From NCBI RefSeq assembly GCF_012913485.1, contig NZ_CP051774.1, positions 6,014,001 to 6,078,000 on the forward strand: 64,000 nt of DNA, in the 5' to 3' direction. Position numbers and translations under genes: made by a program. This document shows, one piece after another, positions 44,902 to 52,122 of the stretch (position 1 is the first letter of the stretch; each line of letters opens with the position of its first letter). This DNA comes from Luteolibacter luteus. GTDB taxonomy: Bacteria; Verrucomicrobiota; Verrucomicrobiia; Verrucomicrobiales; Akkermansiaceae. The notes beneath the pieces were generated by a model. The model searched no databases and was not told where the DNA came from. It saw only the letters and a list, made by a program, of their open reading frames with translations.

Positions 44902-47900
44902 ATGGCGATCGACATCACGGAGGACTGGATAAGGAGCCTGACTGGCTGGAAGCCCTTCAAAGAGGGGAAGACCATGGCCGACAATGGTCTCGTCACCGAG
45001 CTGAAGAAATCCGCCGCCGGTGATGTCCTCCAGGCAAACATCCGGGAGGGCCGTCTCAATCTCCGGCCCACTGTAAAGATCGCCGGGCCCTCCGATGTCC
45101 GCGTCCAGTGCGGCTGCCCGGACTTCCGTGCCACCGGCGGCGTTTGCGCCCACGCCGTAGCTGTCCTCCTCAGTTCCCTGAAGCCGGCCGTCACCGGTGC
45201 CGCTGCCGGAAGATCTCCGCTCGCTGCCTCACCGGATCCGGCCGCGCCGCCAATTGCTCCGCAGGCTTGGGAAATCCACCTTTCACCCCGGCTTGAGACC
45301 GAGTGGCCGGAAGGCAAGCTGTCCCTCCGCTTCGCCGCCACCACCGGCACTCCCGCGCCGCAGGACCCCGTCCTCAGCGCCTGGCTCGCCGCGCGAAAAG
45401 TCCCAGCTGGTGTGAAGAGTCACCCCATGCGCCTCAGCGGATCGGATCTCGCGGAGTTCCTGGATCTGGCCGCGGGTCATCCCCGGATTGCGATCGATAG
45501 CCGGAAGGGAAGCTTCCGCTTGGAAGAAGACCCCGGCCCGCCGCTTCGGCTCGCCGATAGCCGCTTGGAGGGGGATCGCCTCGTGCTCGATCTCACCTCA
45601 GGGCAGTCCGCCGGAAAGACCCTCGTCCTCTGGGGCGAAGGCCCGGCACTTCTTTCCCGCGATTCCGCCGCGCGGCTTCCTGCCAAATCCGCGAACCCGC
45701 TCTGGATGCGCCAGCTCGCGGAACTCCTCGACAAGGGCCGCATCGGACTCCCGGTCGAGCGCTTCCTCGAGGACTACGATGCTTGGATGGATCTTTTCGA
45801 GCCGCCCCAGCCGGGCTGGCTCGGCACACTCCGCCTCGCCGGTGCCCAACCGGAATTCTGGGTCGAACTCGATGGCTCGCTCGATGCCGTCGAGGCCCTG
45901 CTTCGCGTTCGCTACCCCGGTCTGCCTGCCACACCCATTCCGCCTGTCGGGGATCCCATTTCCGGCCTGCCTCGACTCGCCCCGGACGGCCACCTTCAGG
46001 CGCGAAATCCCACTGCGGAGGAACAAGCCCGCCGCCGCCTTCTCGCCCTAGGCTTCTCCGCCGGTGCAAATCCCGCCCGCTTCCAGATGCGGGGTAGGGA
46101 GGAGGTTCTCGGCCTCATCGCTGATGGGCTGCCCCTCCTCCGAGGCAGCTGGTCGGTGAAGCTAAGCGAACGTTTCGGTACGGCTGTGGGCAGGGTTCAT
46201 GTGGTCTCTCCAGAGATCCGGGAAGTCGCCGATCACGGATCTTCATTGGTGTTTGAATTGTCGTTCCAGACCCGGGGCGGGAAGCATATTCCAAGCGCTG
46301 AAATCCGCCGAATCCTGCGCGGTGGCAAGCGGAGCGTGAAGCTTTCAAACGGGATGGACCTCGTCGTCCGCCGCAACGCTGAGGAGCTGGTGAATCCACT
46401 CATCGAAGAGCTCGGTATCGGCCGTCCGGATGAGCGGTTCCAGCTGCAGGGTGCCTCTGCGTTGCTGTTCCAAAATTTGCGGGAAATATTATCTTTATCG
46501 CTGAAAATCAGCGATAAACATAATATTGATAATCATCGATTCACGAAAATCTCGAACGATGGATTAAATGCCTCGCTCCGCCCTTATCAAGAGGAAGGAG
46601 CTTCTTGGTTAAACGATCGATTGCAACGACTCGGCGGCGCTCTTCTGGCTGATGAAATGGGTCTCGGGAAGACCTTGCAAACTATCGCTTCAATCAATCA
46701 CTTTAAGCAATCTGAGCCTGAGGTGCCTGCTGCCGCTATGGTGGTCGCTCCGACATCGCTTCTGGGGAATTGGATTGCGGAAATCAAACGTTTCGCACCG
46801 TCACTCAGAGTGCTGCTTTTCCATGGGCAGAGCCGCGATAAGCTTCGCCAGCAGGCGGAGGAGTCGGACGTTATTGTCACAAGTTACGGAACCCTTGTTC
46901 GGGATCTCGCCTTCCACCTTGGCAGGGAATACCGGCTCGTTGTGGCAGATGAGGCCAGCCTCCTTCGGAATCCGGACGCGGATGTCAGCAAGGCGCTGTT
47001 CAAGTTGAAAGCCCGCGGTCGTATCGCCCTGACGGGCACGCCCGTGGAGAACCGGATGCAGGATCTCTGGTCAATCTTTCGATTCATCGCGCCCGGCTAC
47101 TTGGGGAACCGCGCCGACTTCAAGGGGCGTTACGAGGCTCCCGCCGCGGCCGATGGTCAGACGCCACGCGGCCTGCTTGATCGCCTGCGCCTCCGGACCT
47201 CGCCATTCGTCCTGCGCCGGACGAAGGATCAGGTTGCGAAGGATCTTCCGGACAAGGTTGAGATCGACGAGTGGCTCACTCTGTCCGAGGATCAGGCGGA
47301 TCTCTATACCAGCCTTACCCGTGCCGGCCTGCAGGAGCTGGAGCAGATCCGGGACAAGCAAGGAGAGGGGGCCTGCCGCATGCATTTGCTCACGCTGCTC
47401 CTGCGTCTTCGTCAGGTTTGCGTCGATCCCGGCCTGTTGGATTTGAAAGAGGAGCATAAATCAAACGCGGTGAAGATCGAGCGTTTGTTGGAGCTGCTTT
47501 CGGAGCGAGCTGAGAATGGACAAAAAACATTGGTTTTCAGCCAATTTTCTCAAAATTTACGTCGCATCGAGAAGCGTGTTCCTGAGGGCTCCCAGAAGGT
47601 TTTTCGTATCGATGGTAGCACCCGGAACCGCCAGGAACTGGTCGATTCTTTCCAATCCTACGATGGCCCGGCGGTGTTCCTGATCAGCCTGAAGGCTGGT
47701 GGCTACGGCCTGAATCTCACCGCCGCCGACACCGTCATCCACCTCGATCCTTGGTGGAATCCTGCCGTCGAAGCCCAGGCCACTGACCGCGCCCACCGGA
47801 TCGGCCAGACCCGGCCCGTCACCGTTTACCGGCTCCTCACGCGTGACACCGTGGAGGAACGCGTCCGCCGCCTCCAAGAGCGCAAACGCGCCGTCATCCA

Positions 47901-47979
47901 AGCCGCCACTGGCGACACCAGCACCGAGGCCATCCCGCAAAACTGGACCGCCGACGATATCGAAGGCCTCCTTCGGTAG
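44902..47979 (+). CDS. SWIM zinc-finger SNF2-family helicase
   Basis: 1025 residues. An N-terminal SWIM finger (CGCPDF...GVCAHAVAVL, about residues 71-95) is followed by a 450-residue variable region. Then comes the SNF2 ATPase: motif I ADEMGLGKTLQT, motif Ia VVAPTSLLGNW, a degenerate motif II VVADEASLLRN, ALTGTPVENRM, and the helicase C lobe with VFSQFSQNLRR, LKAGGYGLNLTAADTVIHLDPWWNPAVEAQATDRAHRIGQ. A DNA translocase remodelling protein-DNA complexes; the bacterial role is unknown. The AT-rich palindrome at 46485-46527 sits in frame just before the ATPase domain. Confidence 0.92.
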   Translation: MAIDITEDWIRSLTGWKPFKEGKTMADNGLVTELKKSAAGDVLQANIREGRLNLRPTVKIAGPSDVRVQCGCPDFRATGGVCAHAVAVLLSSLKPAVTGAAAGRSPLAASPDPAAPPIAPQAWEIHLSPRLETEWPEGKLSLRFAATTGTPAPQDPVLSAWLAARKVPAGVKSHPMRLSGSDLAEFLDLAAGHPRIAIDSRKGSFRLEEDPGPPLRLADSRLEGDRLVLDLTSGQSAGKTLVLWGEGPALLSRDSAARLPAKSANPLWMRQLAELLDKGRIGLPVERFLEDYDAWMDLFEPPQPGWLGTLRLAGAQPEFWVELDGSLDAVEALLRVRYPGLPATPIPPVGDPISGLPRLAPDGHLQARNPTAEEQARRRLLALGFSAGANPARFQMRGREEVLGLIADGLPLLRGSWSVKLSERFGTAVGRVHVVSPEIREVADHGSSLVFELSFQTRGGKHIPSAEIRRILRGGKRSVKLSNGMDLVVRRNAEELVNPLIEELGIGRPDERFQLQGASALLFQNLREILSLSLKISDKHNIDNHRFTKISNDGLNASLRPYQEEGASWLNDRLQRLGGALLADEMGLGKTLQTIASINHFKQSEPEVPAAAMVVAPTSLLGNWIAEIKRFAPSLRVLLFHGQSRDKLRQQAEESDVIVTSYGTLVRDLAFHLGREYRLVVADEASLLRNPDADVSKALFKLKARGRIALTGTPVENRMQDLWSIFRFIAPGYLGNRADFKGRYEAPAAADGQTPRGLLDRLRLRTSPFVLRRTKDQVAKDLPDKVEIDEWLTLSEDQADLYTSLTRAGLQELEQIRDKQGEGACRMHLLTLLLRLRQVCVDPGLLDLKEEHKSNAVKIERLLELLSERAENGQKTLVFSQFSQNLRRIEKRVPEGSQKVFRIDGSTRNRQELVDSFQSYDGPAVFLISLKAGGYGLNLTAADTVIHLDPWWNPAVEAQATDRAHRIGQTRPVTVYRLLTRDTVEERVRRLQERKRAVIQAATGDTSTEAIPQNWTADDIEGLLR
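46485..46527. repeat. 43-base near-perfect palindrome inside the helicase gene
   Basis: AATATTAT-C-TTTATCGCTGA, a 3-base loop AAA, then TCAGCGATAAA-C-ATAATATT. There are 19 paired bases per arm with one C/C mismatch. It lies in an AT-rich patch that contrasts with the GC-rich gene and is translated in frame (LSLSLKISDKHNIDN) within the linker before the ATPase domain. Confidence 0.85.
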
Positions 47980-48336
47980 CGGCCCGGAGCCGCGCCATGT
48001 TGGTAACGCCAAACTCCAGATACGGCTTCAGGGCTCGAGCCGGCCCGTCCTCAACTGACTGAGGGTGCGGTTAGCTTCTGGAGTAAGGGTCTCACACCGC
48101 ACCGCTCAGACGGTGATCAAAGTTCCAATCCATCCAGCTTCCAAGCCTCCGCCCAGAAGCCAAGTCTGCTGCTGGCTCCTGGCCTGGGATCGGGACCCCG
48201 AGCCGCTGGTTCTCTTCGATGGACAGACTCTTGGAGGGTTTCGACCCACAGCCTTAAGGGCCCAATTCCTAAGCTTGGAAGCCCACCCGCGAGCGATTTC
48301 ATCCTCCCGGCGCGGTGCCAGATCAACTTGTTACAA
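47980..48336. other. gap between helicase gene and prophage left end
   Basis: 357 bases with no protein-like frame and no clear hairpin. It forms the host-side flank of the prophage left repeat. Confidence 0.4.
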
Positions 48337-48354
48337 TGCATGTAATGCGGAATG
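48337..48354. repeat. prophage left end repeat (attL), dif-like
   Basis: TGCATGTAATGCGGAATG, identical to 58357-58374. With flanking bases the reverse strand reads GCATT-ACATGC-ATTGTAACA, recalling the two Xer arms around a 6-base centre in bacterial dif sites. The match to the E. coli dif is only partial. Confidence 0.65.
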
Positions 48355-48392
48355 CAGAAATTGGGCATTCCGGCAAGTCTCTTTTTGACGTT

Positions 48393-48466
48393 GACGACCT
48401 TGGGTGTTAATCACCCGCCATCTGCACAAGCTCACGCCCGTGTTGCTTGCTGTGGTTCCTTACTAG
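48393..48466. repeat. conserved left-end block shared by both phage units
   Basis: Contains GGGTG-TTAAT-CACCC and then GCACAAGCTCACGCC with GCTTGCTGTGGTTCC. The second unit keeps the same order at 58410-58479 (GGGTGTATTACCC, GCACAAGCTTACGCC, GCTTGCTGTGGTTCC). Conservation beside the att repeat suggests a recombination or replication signal. Confidence 0.5.
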
Positions 48467-48470
48467 TCCA

Positions 48471-48526
48471 AGGTGCCTGCTAACACCTCGGACCTATTTC
48501 GCCTCGGGGTGTCTGCTAACACCCCG
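48471..48526 (+). promoter_or_regulatory. two tandem hairpins with the same loop before the TIR gene
   Basis: Hairpin 1: AGGTG (48471-48475), loop CCTGCTAA, CACCT (48484-48488). Hairpin 2: CGGGGTG (48505-48511), loop TCTGCTAA, CACCCCG (48520-48526). The shared CTGCTAA loop and stems of different sequence indicate selection on structure. The TIR start codon is 17 bases downstream, so translational or transcriptional control is likely. Confidence 0.55.
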
Positions 48527-48542
48527 GGGCGTTCTTTTCACT

Positions 48543-49346
48543 ATGAAGGTATTCGTAAGCTGGTCTCAGGAAAGAAGTCGCGAAATCGCCAAGCTCTTGA
48601 AGCTGTGGATAAAGTGTGTGATTCAGGCTTCAGACCCGTGGATTTCTGTTCGTGATCTGCCCCGGGGCGTGCGATGGATGCAGGAAATTGGTGTGGCCCT
48701 AGATTCCTCGGAAATGGGGATCATTTGCCTGACGAAGGAGAATAAGAATAATCCTTGGATCCTCTTTGAGGCAGGAGCACTTGCCAAAGGAGTGAGCAAA
48801 GTATGCACGCTCCTGATCGACTTGGAGCCCGCTGATTTGGATCCTCCACTAGATCAGTTTAACCACACGTTCGCCACCGACAGGACCAGCATGTTCGCTC
48901 TAATAGAGACGCTGAACGCAGAGCTGGCCCCTTCCCTTCGTTTGTCCGAAAGCGTACTGAAAGAGGTCTTCGATACATATTGGGACAAGTTTTCCCAAGG
49001 AATGGCGCAAATCATTGCTGCTACAGAACCAACCGTAGGTCCAGAGCCAGAACCCGACACAAATGATCTTTTGTCTCAGGTGCTTTCGTCTGTTAGATCC
49101 ATGAACAATCGATTGGCTCGAGTTGAAAGCGCAGCCAAGGCCTCTGTGGCGGTAGTGCCGCGAGTAACAAAAAGGGATGCGCAGGAGTTGCGGAACTTAG
49201 CCACAGACTATTATATGGGGATCGCCGGGCTGGACGCATGTTTGGTGGCAGCTCGCCGGGCCGGCTTTAGCGAGGCGGATTTTATATCAAGCCTCAGGGA
49301 ACTATATGGCATTGATCTGCAGGGTCCACCGTCACCCGCCTCGTAG
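48543..49346 (+). CDS. TIR-domain protein (prophage cargo)
   Basis: 267 residues from the ATG at 48543. Residues 1-125 form a TIR domain: MKVFVSWSQERSREIAKLL (strand A and helix A), SDPWISVRDLPRGVRWMQEI, MGIICLTKENKNNPWILFEAGAL with the expected catalytic Glu at residue 76 in FEAGAL. The remainder is helical (SVLKEVFDTYWDKFSQGMAQ) with a short C-terminal segment. Bacterial TIR proteins of this type often cleave NAD+ or make cyclic-ADP-ribose signals in anti-phage immunity. No partner effector (ThsA-like or SIR2-like) is adjacent, so it may act alone or as superinfection exclusion. Frame and start are preferred over an ATG at 48447, which would add translated hairpin sequence. Confidence 0.82.
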   Translation: MKVFVSWSQERSREIAKLLKLWIKCVIQASDPWISVRDLPRGVRWMQEIGVALDSSEMGIICLTKENKNNPWILFEAGALAKGVSKVCTLLIDLEPADLDPPLDQFNHTFATDRTSMFALIETLNAELAPSLRLSESVLKEVFDTYWDKFSQGMAQIIAATEPTVGPEPEPDTNDLLSQVLSSVRSMNNRLARVESAAKASVAVVPRVTKRDAQELRNLATDYYMGIAGLDACLVAARRAGFSEADFISSLRELYGIDLQGPPSPAS

Positions 49347-49441
49347 GGTTACGTTACTGGTTTGATTTTTTAGTATTTCTGCGTTGACGGTCCCTAGGTG
49401 AATTTGTTCTTCCTCGAATTGTAGCTGCCAATGCAGTTGCC

Positions 49442-49471
49442 CGGTTTAGCAGCCGGTCGGTTTAGCAGCCG
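49442..49471 (+). repeat. iteron-like tandem repeat upstream of rep
   Basis: CGGTTTAGCAGCCG occurs twice (49442-49455 and 49458-49471) with a 16-base period. It lies about 370 bases before the replication gene, a position that would suit Rep or host-factor binding. Confidence 0.5.
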
Positions 49472-49572
49472 AATGAAACGTAAGGAAGCACAGCACAAGG
49501 CAACGGGCGCGGAATCCTGTCTAAGGATAACCGTACGCATATTCCCGCCCGGGGTCTATCCACGGCACGGGG

Positions 49573-49848
49573 ATGCGGAAGGAAGCAAAGCAACATAGCG
49601 GCGCAGAGGATTGCCCGTGTCGTGGATTAGGCCCGCTGTTGCTGGTCTCCGGTCCTCCATATGGTGAGCTGCAGGCTATCTTAACTCGGCTGCACGCCGA
49701 TGATCGTTCCGTTATTTTCGGGACTATCCTTCTCTCGTTCGCCCTCGGTTTCCTGATCGGCGGCGTGTCCCTCGTCCTCTTCATGGAGGGGCTGAACCGC
49801 TATTGGCGGAAGCGCTTCGACCAAGCCAGAGAGGAGGCCTGCCCATGA
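49573..49848 (+). CDS. small one-TM protein preceding rep
   Basis: Up to 91 residues; the true start is uncertain. The conserved part begins LHADDRSVIFGTILLSFALGFLIGG (about residue 40), has one membrane helix and ends NRYWRKRFDQAREEACP. The stop overlaps the Rep ATG (ATGA), indicating coupling. The same C-terminal part, but not the N-terminal part, is preserved in the truncated second phage copy at 59031-59182, which supports it as a genuine phage gene. Function unknown. Confidence 0.6.
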   Translation: MRKEAKQHSGAEDCPCRGLGPLLLVSGPPYGELQAILTRLHADDRSVIFGTILLSFALGFLIGGVSLVLFMEGLNRYWRKRFDQAREEACP

Positions 49849-51017
49849 TCGCCGACATAGGTTTTGAGGGCGAGCACCGCGGGAGTGCGTATCGACTTTC
49901 CCGGGAACAATCCCCGTCTTTGCGCGGCGGCGAATTGAGCCCTTCTCGCGTTCCGGCCAATGATGCCGGGATCCATTGCAGGCAATCCGCCGCCGCGCTC
50001 CGTTCCCGCCTTGTCCATGTGCGGGCCTATGACTCCCCGAATTGGCTGACGCCCGGAGGCGTCGCGAAAAAGCGCCGAGCCATCGAGCGCAAGGGCATGC
50101 CCCGCATGAAGCATTGGCGCATGATCACGCTCACCCTGAACCGGGAGCTTTTCGAGCATAGCCCCCTCGCCGGCTATCTGGAGGGCAAAGACCATCTGCG
50201 CCGGTTCATGTTCGCCTGCCGCAAGGCGGGCCTGTGGTCCGATGAGCACAAGTGGGCATGGAAATTCGAATTTCATGAGGACGGGTGGCCGCACTGGCAC
50301 CTGTTCGTGGCACGCACCGAAAAGTTCGATCAGGACGAGGATTTCCCGCTGATCAACCGGCTTTGGGGACTGGGCCGGGCCAACGTCAAAATGATCGATC
50401 GTGATGAGTTCCTCTATGAGTTCAAATACGCCTTCAAGCCCGCAGTCCAGGTCGACGAAGACGACATCGAAAACTATAGCGGAGCAGCTGTGGCTCCCGG
50501 GTGGTTTCTGGACCACCTTGGAATCAAGACCGTCACCGTCCGCTGGAAGGACGAAGAAGGCATCGAGCAACGGGAGCGGGCAATCAAGCCCTCCAGCTTC
50601 GCGCGGGTCCGGTTCTGGCAAACGTCCAAAGGGTTCTACACCAGCCCGGAGCCGGTCAAAGAAGTCGAGCGCAAGCCCCAGCAAAACTGGCAGATCCCCT
50701 TCCCGGTCCGCGTCACAGCCGAGCGGATCTCAAGTACGGTGCAAGTAGTAGCTCGCGATTCAGGCGGGACCTACGTTGCAAGTTCAGTCGTCAAGCTTTC
50801 GTGCCGTTCCGGTGATTTCTGGAACCTAGTTGGTTGGCACACCGTTCACGGCGCAGCGGTCGGGCTGGGCGTGAATTCCTACGCAATCCCGGCCTTCTTA
50901 ATCCAATCCAAGACACACAACGCATGTCAGCTACACCATCTGCTCCAGAAAAACCGGTTCAGTCATCTAGCAGCCGAGAGATTGCAAAGGGAGGGGCAGA
51001 CTTTGCGGACCTCCTAA
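49845..51017 (+). CDS. HUH rolling-circle replication initiator (pII-like)
   Basis: 390 residues. The metal-binding HUH motif is HWHLFV (His 150, His 152) in GWPHWHLFVARTE; the nicking tyrosine is probably Tyr 191 or Tyr 195 in FLYEFKYAFKP. An upstream conserved strand reads HWRMITLTLNREL. This layout fits inovirus and microvirus-type Rep proteins that nick the replicative form at the plus-strand origin. It starts at an ATG overlapping the upstream stop. The 3' end overlaps the ssDNA-binding gene by about 94 bases in another frame. Confidence 0.85.
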   Translation: MIADIGFEGEHRGSAYRLSREQSPSLRGGELSPSRVPANDAGIHCRQSAAALRSRLVHVRAYDSPNWLTPGGVAKKRRAIERKGMPRMKHWRMITLTLNRELFEHSPLAGYLEGKDHLRRFMFACRKAGLWSDEHKWAWKFEFHEDGWPHWHLFVARTEKFDQDEDFPLINRLWGLGRANVKMIDRDEFLYEFKYAFKPAVQVDEDDIENYSGAAVAPGWFLDHLGIKTVTVRWKDEEGIEQRERAIKPSSFARVRFWQTSKGFYTSPEPVKEVERKPQQNWQIPFPVRVTAERISSTVQVVARDSGGTYVASSVVKLSCRSGDFWNLVGWHTVHGAAVGLGVNSYAIPAFLIQSKTHNACQLHHLLQKNRFSHLAAERLQREGQTLRTS

Positions 51018-51286
51018 ATTCGCTAGATAACGGCGTCCGTATCACCGGGATGGTCCTTGCCGTCGAGGATCCGCGCGAGTTCAAGGGCCAAGGTAAGAAC
51101 GGGAAACCCTACGAGTTCTGGAATCGTAAGCTCCAGATCTGGACCGGCAACAAGGCCGTGGAATGCACTATCCGCAAGGACAAGGCCGACGAGCACGGCC
51201 AGATCCTCGTCGGCAGTCGTGCGACTTTCCGCGTGGTGAATGGCCGGATTTACAACGGCCAATTGGCGTTCGACATCGACGCCTGA
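50924..51286 (+). CDS. ssDNA-binding-like protein (pV position)
   Basis: 120 residues from MSATPSAPEKPVQSSSSREI. The C-terminal 85 residues look like a small OB-type beta barrel with aromatic and basic residues (ITGMVLAVEDPREF, YEFWNRKLQIWTGNKAVECTIRK, GSRATFRVVNG). In Ff phages gene V, encoding the ssDNA-binding protein, follows the replication gene, as here. Its start lies inside the rep gene. Homology is inferred from fold character and position, not from a diagnostic motif. Confidence 0.6.
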   Translation: MSATPSAPEKPVQSSSSREIAKGGADFADLLNSLDNGVRITGMVLAVEDPREFKGQGKNGKPYEFWNRKLQIWTGNKAVECTIRKDKADEHGQILVGSRATFRVVNGRIYNGQLAFDIDA

Positions 51287-51289
51287 GCA

Positions 51290-51356
51290 AGAGGGGGAAG
51301 CGGGGAGACGCACGGAACGTGCGTCCCCCGCTCCCCCTCTCCTTTCCTTGTTTTAA
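51290..51356 (+). terminator. strong central terminator after replication genes
   Basis: Arms 51290-51314 and 51318-51340 pair over about 23 bp with two single-base bulges around a GAA loop (innermost GACGCACG/CGTGCGTC), followed by CCTTTCCTTGTTTT. It separates replication from coat genes. Confidence 0.85.
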
Positions 51357-51379
51357 CAAAACATAACTGACATTTTCCA

Positions 51380-51508
51380 TTGAACGATTGGTTAGATGCG
51401 CAGTTCGGACCGTGGGCAAAGGTGGTGGTCTGGATCGCAATCGTGTGGATCGTGAAATGGTGGTGTCGCTATCGCCTCCGCATTGCGCGGATTCGCCGCA
51501 CGTCATGA
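51380..51508 (+). CDS. tiny membrane protein, pVII/pIX-like, TTG start
   Basis: 42 residues from a TTG: LNDWLDAQFGPWAKVVVW, then a membrane helix (VVVWIAIVWIVKWW) and a basic end (RLRIARIRRTS). The stop overlaps the next ATG (ATGA), strong evidence that it is translated. Ff phages carry two such genes (VII and IX) between the ssDNA-binding protein and the major coat gene, where they cap the leading end of the virion. Too short and unusual in start codon for most gene finders. Confidence 0.65.
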   Translation: MNDWLDAQFGPWAKVVVWIAIVWIVKWWCRYRLRIARIRRTS

Positions 51509-51648
51509 CACCTCTCTCCGTGGTTCCTCCCGTTGACCTCATCGAGGCCGCGGAACTTCAGACAATGGCCATGTGGTCAACCCTCCGGCTCCTTTTGGTG
51601 CCCCTCGTCATTTTCATCATCCTGCATTTCGGCAGAAGGCAGGGCTAA
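51505..51648 (+). CDS. tiny membrane protein, pIX/pVII-like
   Basis: 47 residues starting MTPLSVVPPVDLIEAAEL with a C-terminal membrane helix (TLRLLLVPLVIFIILHF) and basic tail RRQG. It overlaps the preceding tiny gene by four bases and is followed after 57 bases by the major coat gene. Role as a minor cap protein is inferred from position and size. Confidence 0.65.
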   Translation: MTPLSVVPPVDLIEAAELQTMAMWSTLRLLLVPLVIFIILHFGRRQG

Positions 51649-51705
51649 CGCTTTCGGTTCTCCGCCGCGGTTGGCGGAGGCCGGGAAACCAAAGAAACGC
51701 AACAT

Positions 51706-51987
51706 ATGCGCAAACTGCAAAACACCGTCAGCCTTGGCCTTGCCAAGGGCCGCAACATGTTCAACTCCACTCAGGCCCTCGCCGTGGGTGCCCTTCTGGC
51801 TCTGGCCACGGGAGCGCATGCACAGGGCGCTACCGCCGAATCGCTCGTGTCCGCGATGACCAGCGAAATCGGCGATATCGACGGTCACATGTGGACCATC
51901 GGTGCGGCCGTCGCCGCAGTCCTTGGGGTTATCGTGGTCATCACCCTCCTGCTGCGCAACGGCAAGAAGGTGGCCACCTCGTCCTAA
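51706..51987 (+). CDS. major coat protein (pVIII-like)
   Basis: 93-residue precursor. The long leader of about 39 residues contains a basic start, a hydrophobic run (QALAVGALLALATG) and the cleavage motif AHA. The mature part of about 54 residues has an acidic amphipathic N-terminus (AESLVSAMTSEIGDIDG), one membrane helix (WTIGAAVAAVLGVIVVITLLL) and a basic C-terminus (RNGKK), the exact architecture of filamentous coat proteins in which the basic end contacts DNA. It is followed immediately by a perfect terminator, as after gene VIII in f1, which gives high coat expression. Confidence 0.85.
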   Translation: MRKLQNTVSLGLAKGRNMFNSTQALAVGALLALATGAHAQGATAESLVSAMTSEIGDIDGHMWTIGAAVAAVLGVIVVITLLLRNGKKVATSS

Positions 51988-51994
51988 GCAAACC

Positions 51995-52031
51995 GGGGAG
52001 GGGGTTCCGGCCCCCTCCCCTTTCCTTTTCC
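51995..52031 (+). terminator. terminator directly after the major coat gene
   Basis: GGGGAGGGGG (51995-52004) and CCCCCTCCCC (52011-52020) form a perfect 10-bp stem with a TTCCGG loop, followed by TTTCCTTTTCC. Placement matches the central terminator of Ff phages. Confidence 0.88.
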
Positions 52032-52035
52032 TGCC

Positions 52036-52122
52036 GTGGTCGAAGTCCTCCTTTGCCAGCTGATCGGAACGATTTGGGCCGCCTGCATCTTCTTCGCGAT
52101 CATTTCCGCTTTCCGCCTATGA
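52036..52122 (+). CDS. 28-residue membrane peptide
   Basis: GTG start, VVEVLLCQLIGTIWAACIFF then AIISAFRL: almost entirely one membrane helix. Its stop overlaps the ATG of the adsorption protein (ATGA). It may be a third minor virion protein or a leader coupling translation of the adsorption gene. Confidence 0.45.
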   Translation: MVEVLLCQLIGTIWAACIFFAIISAFRL

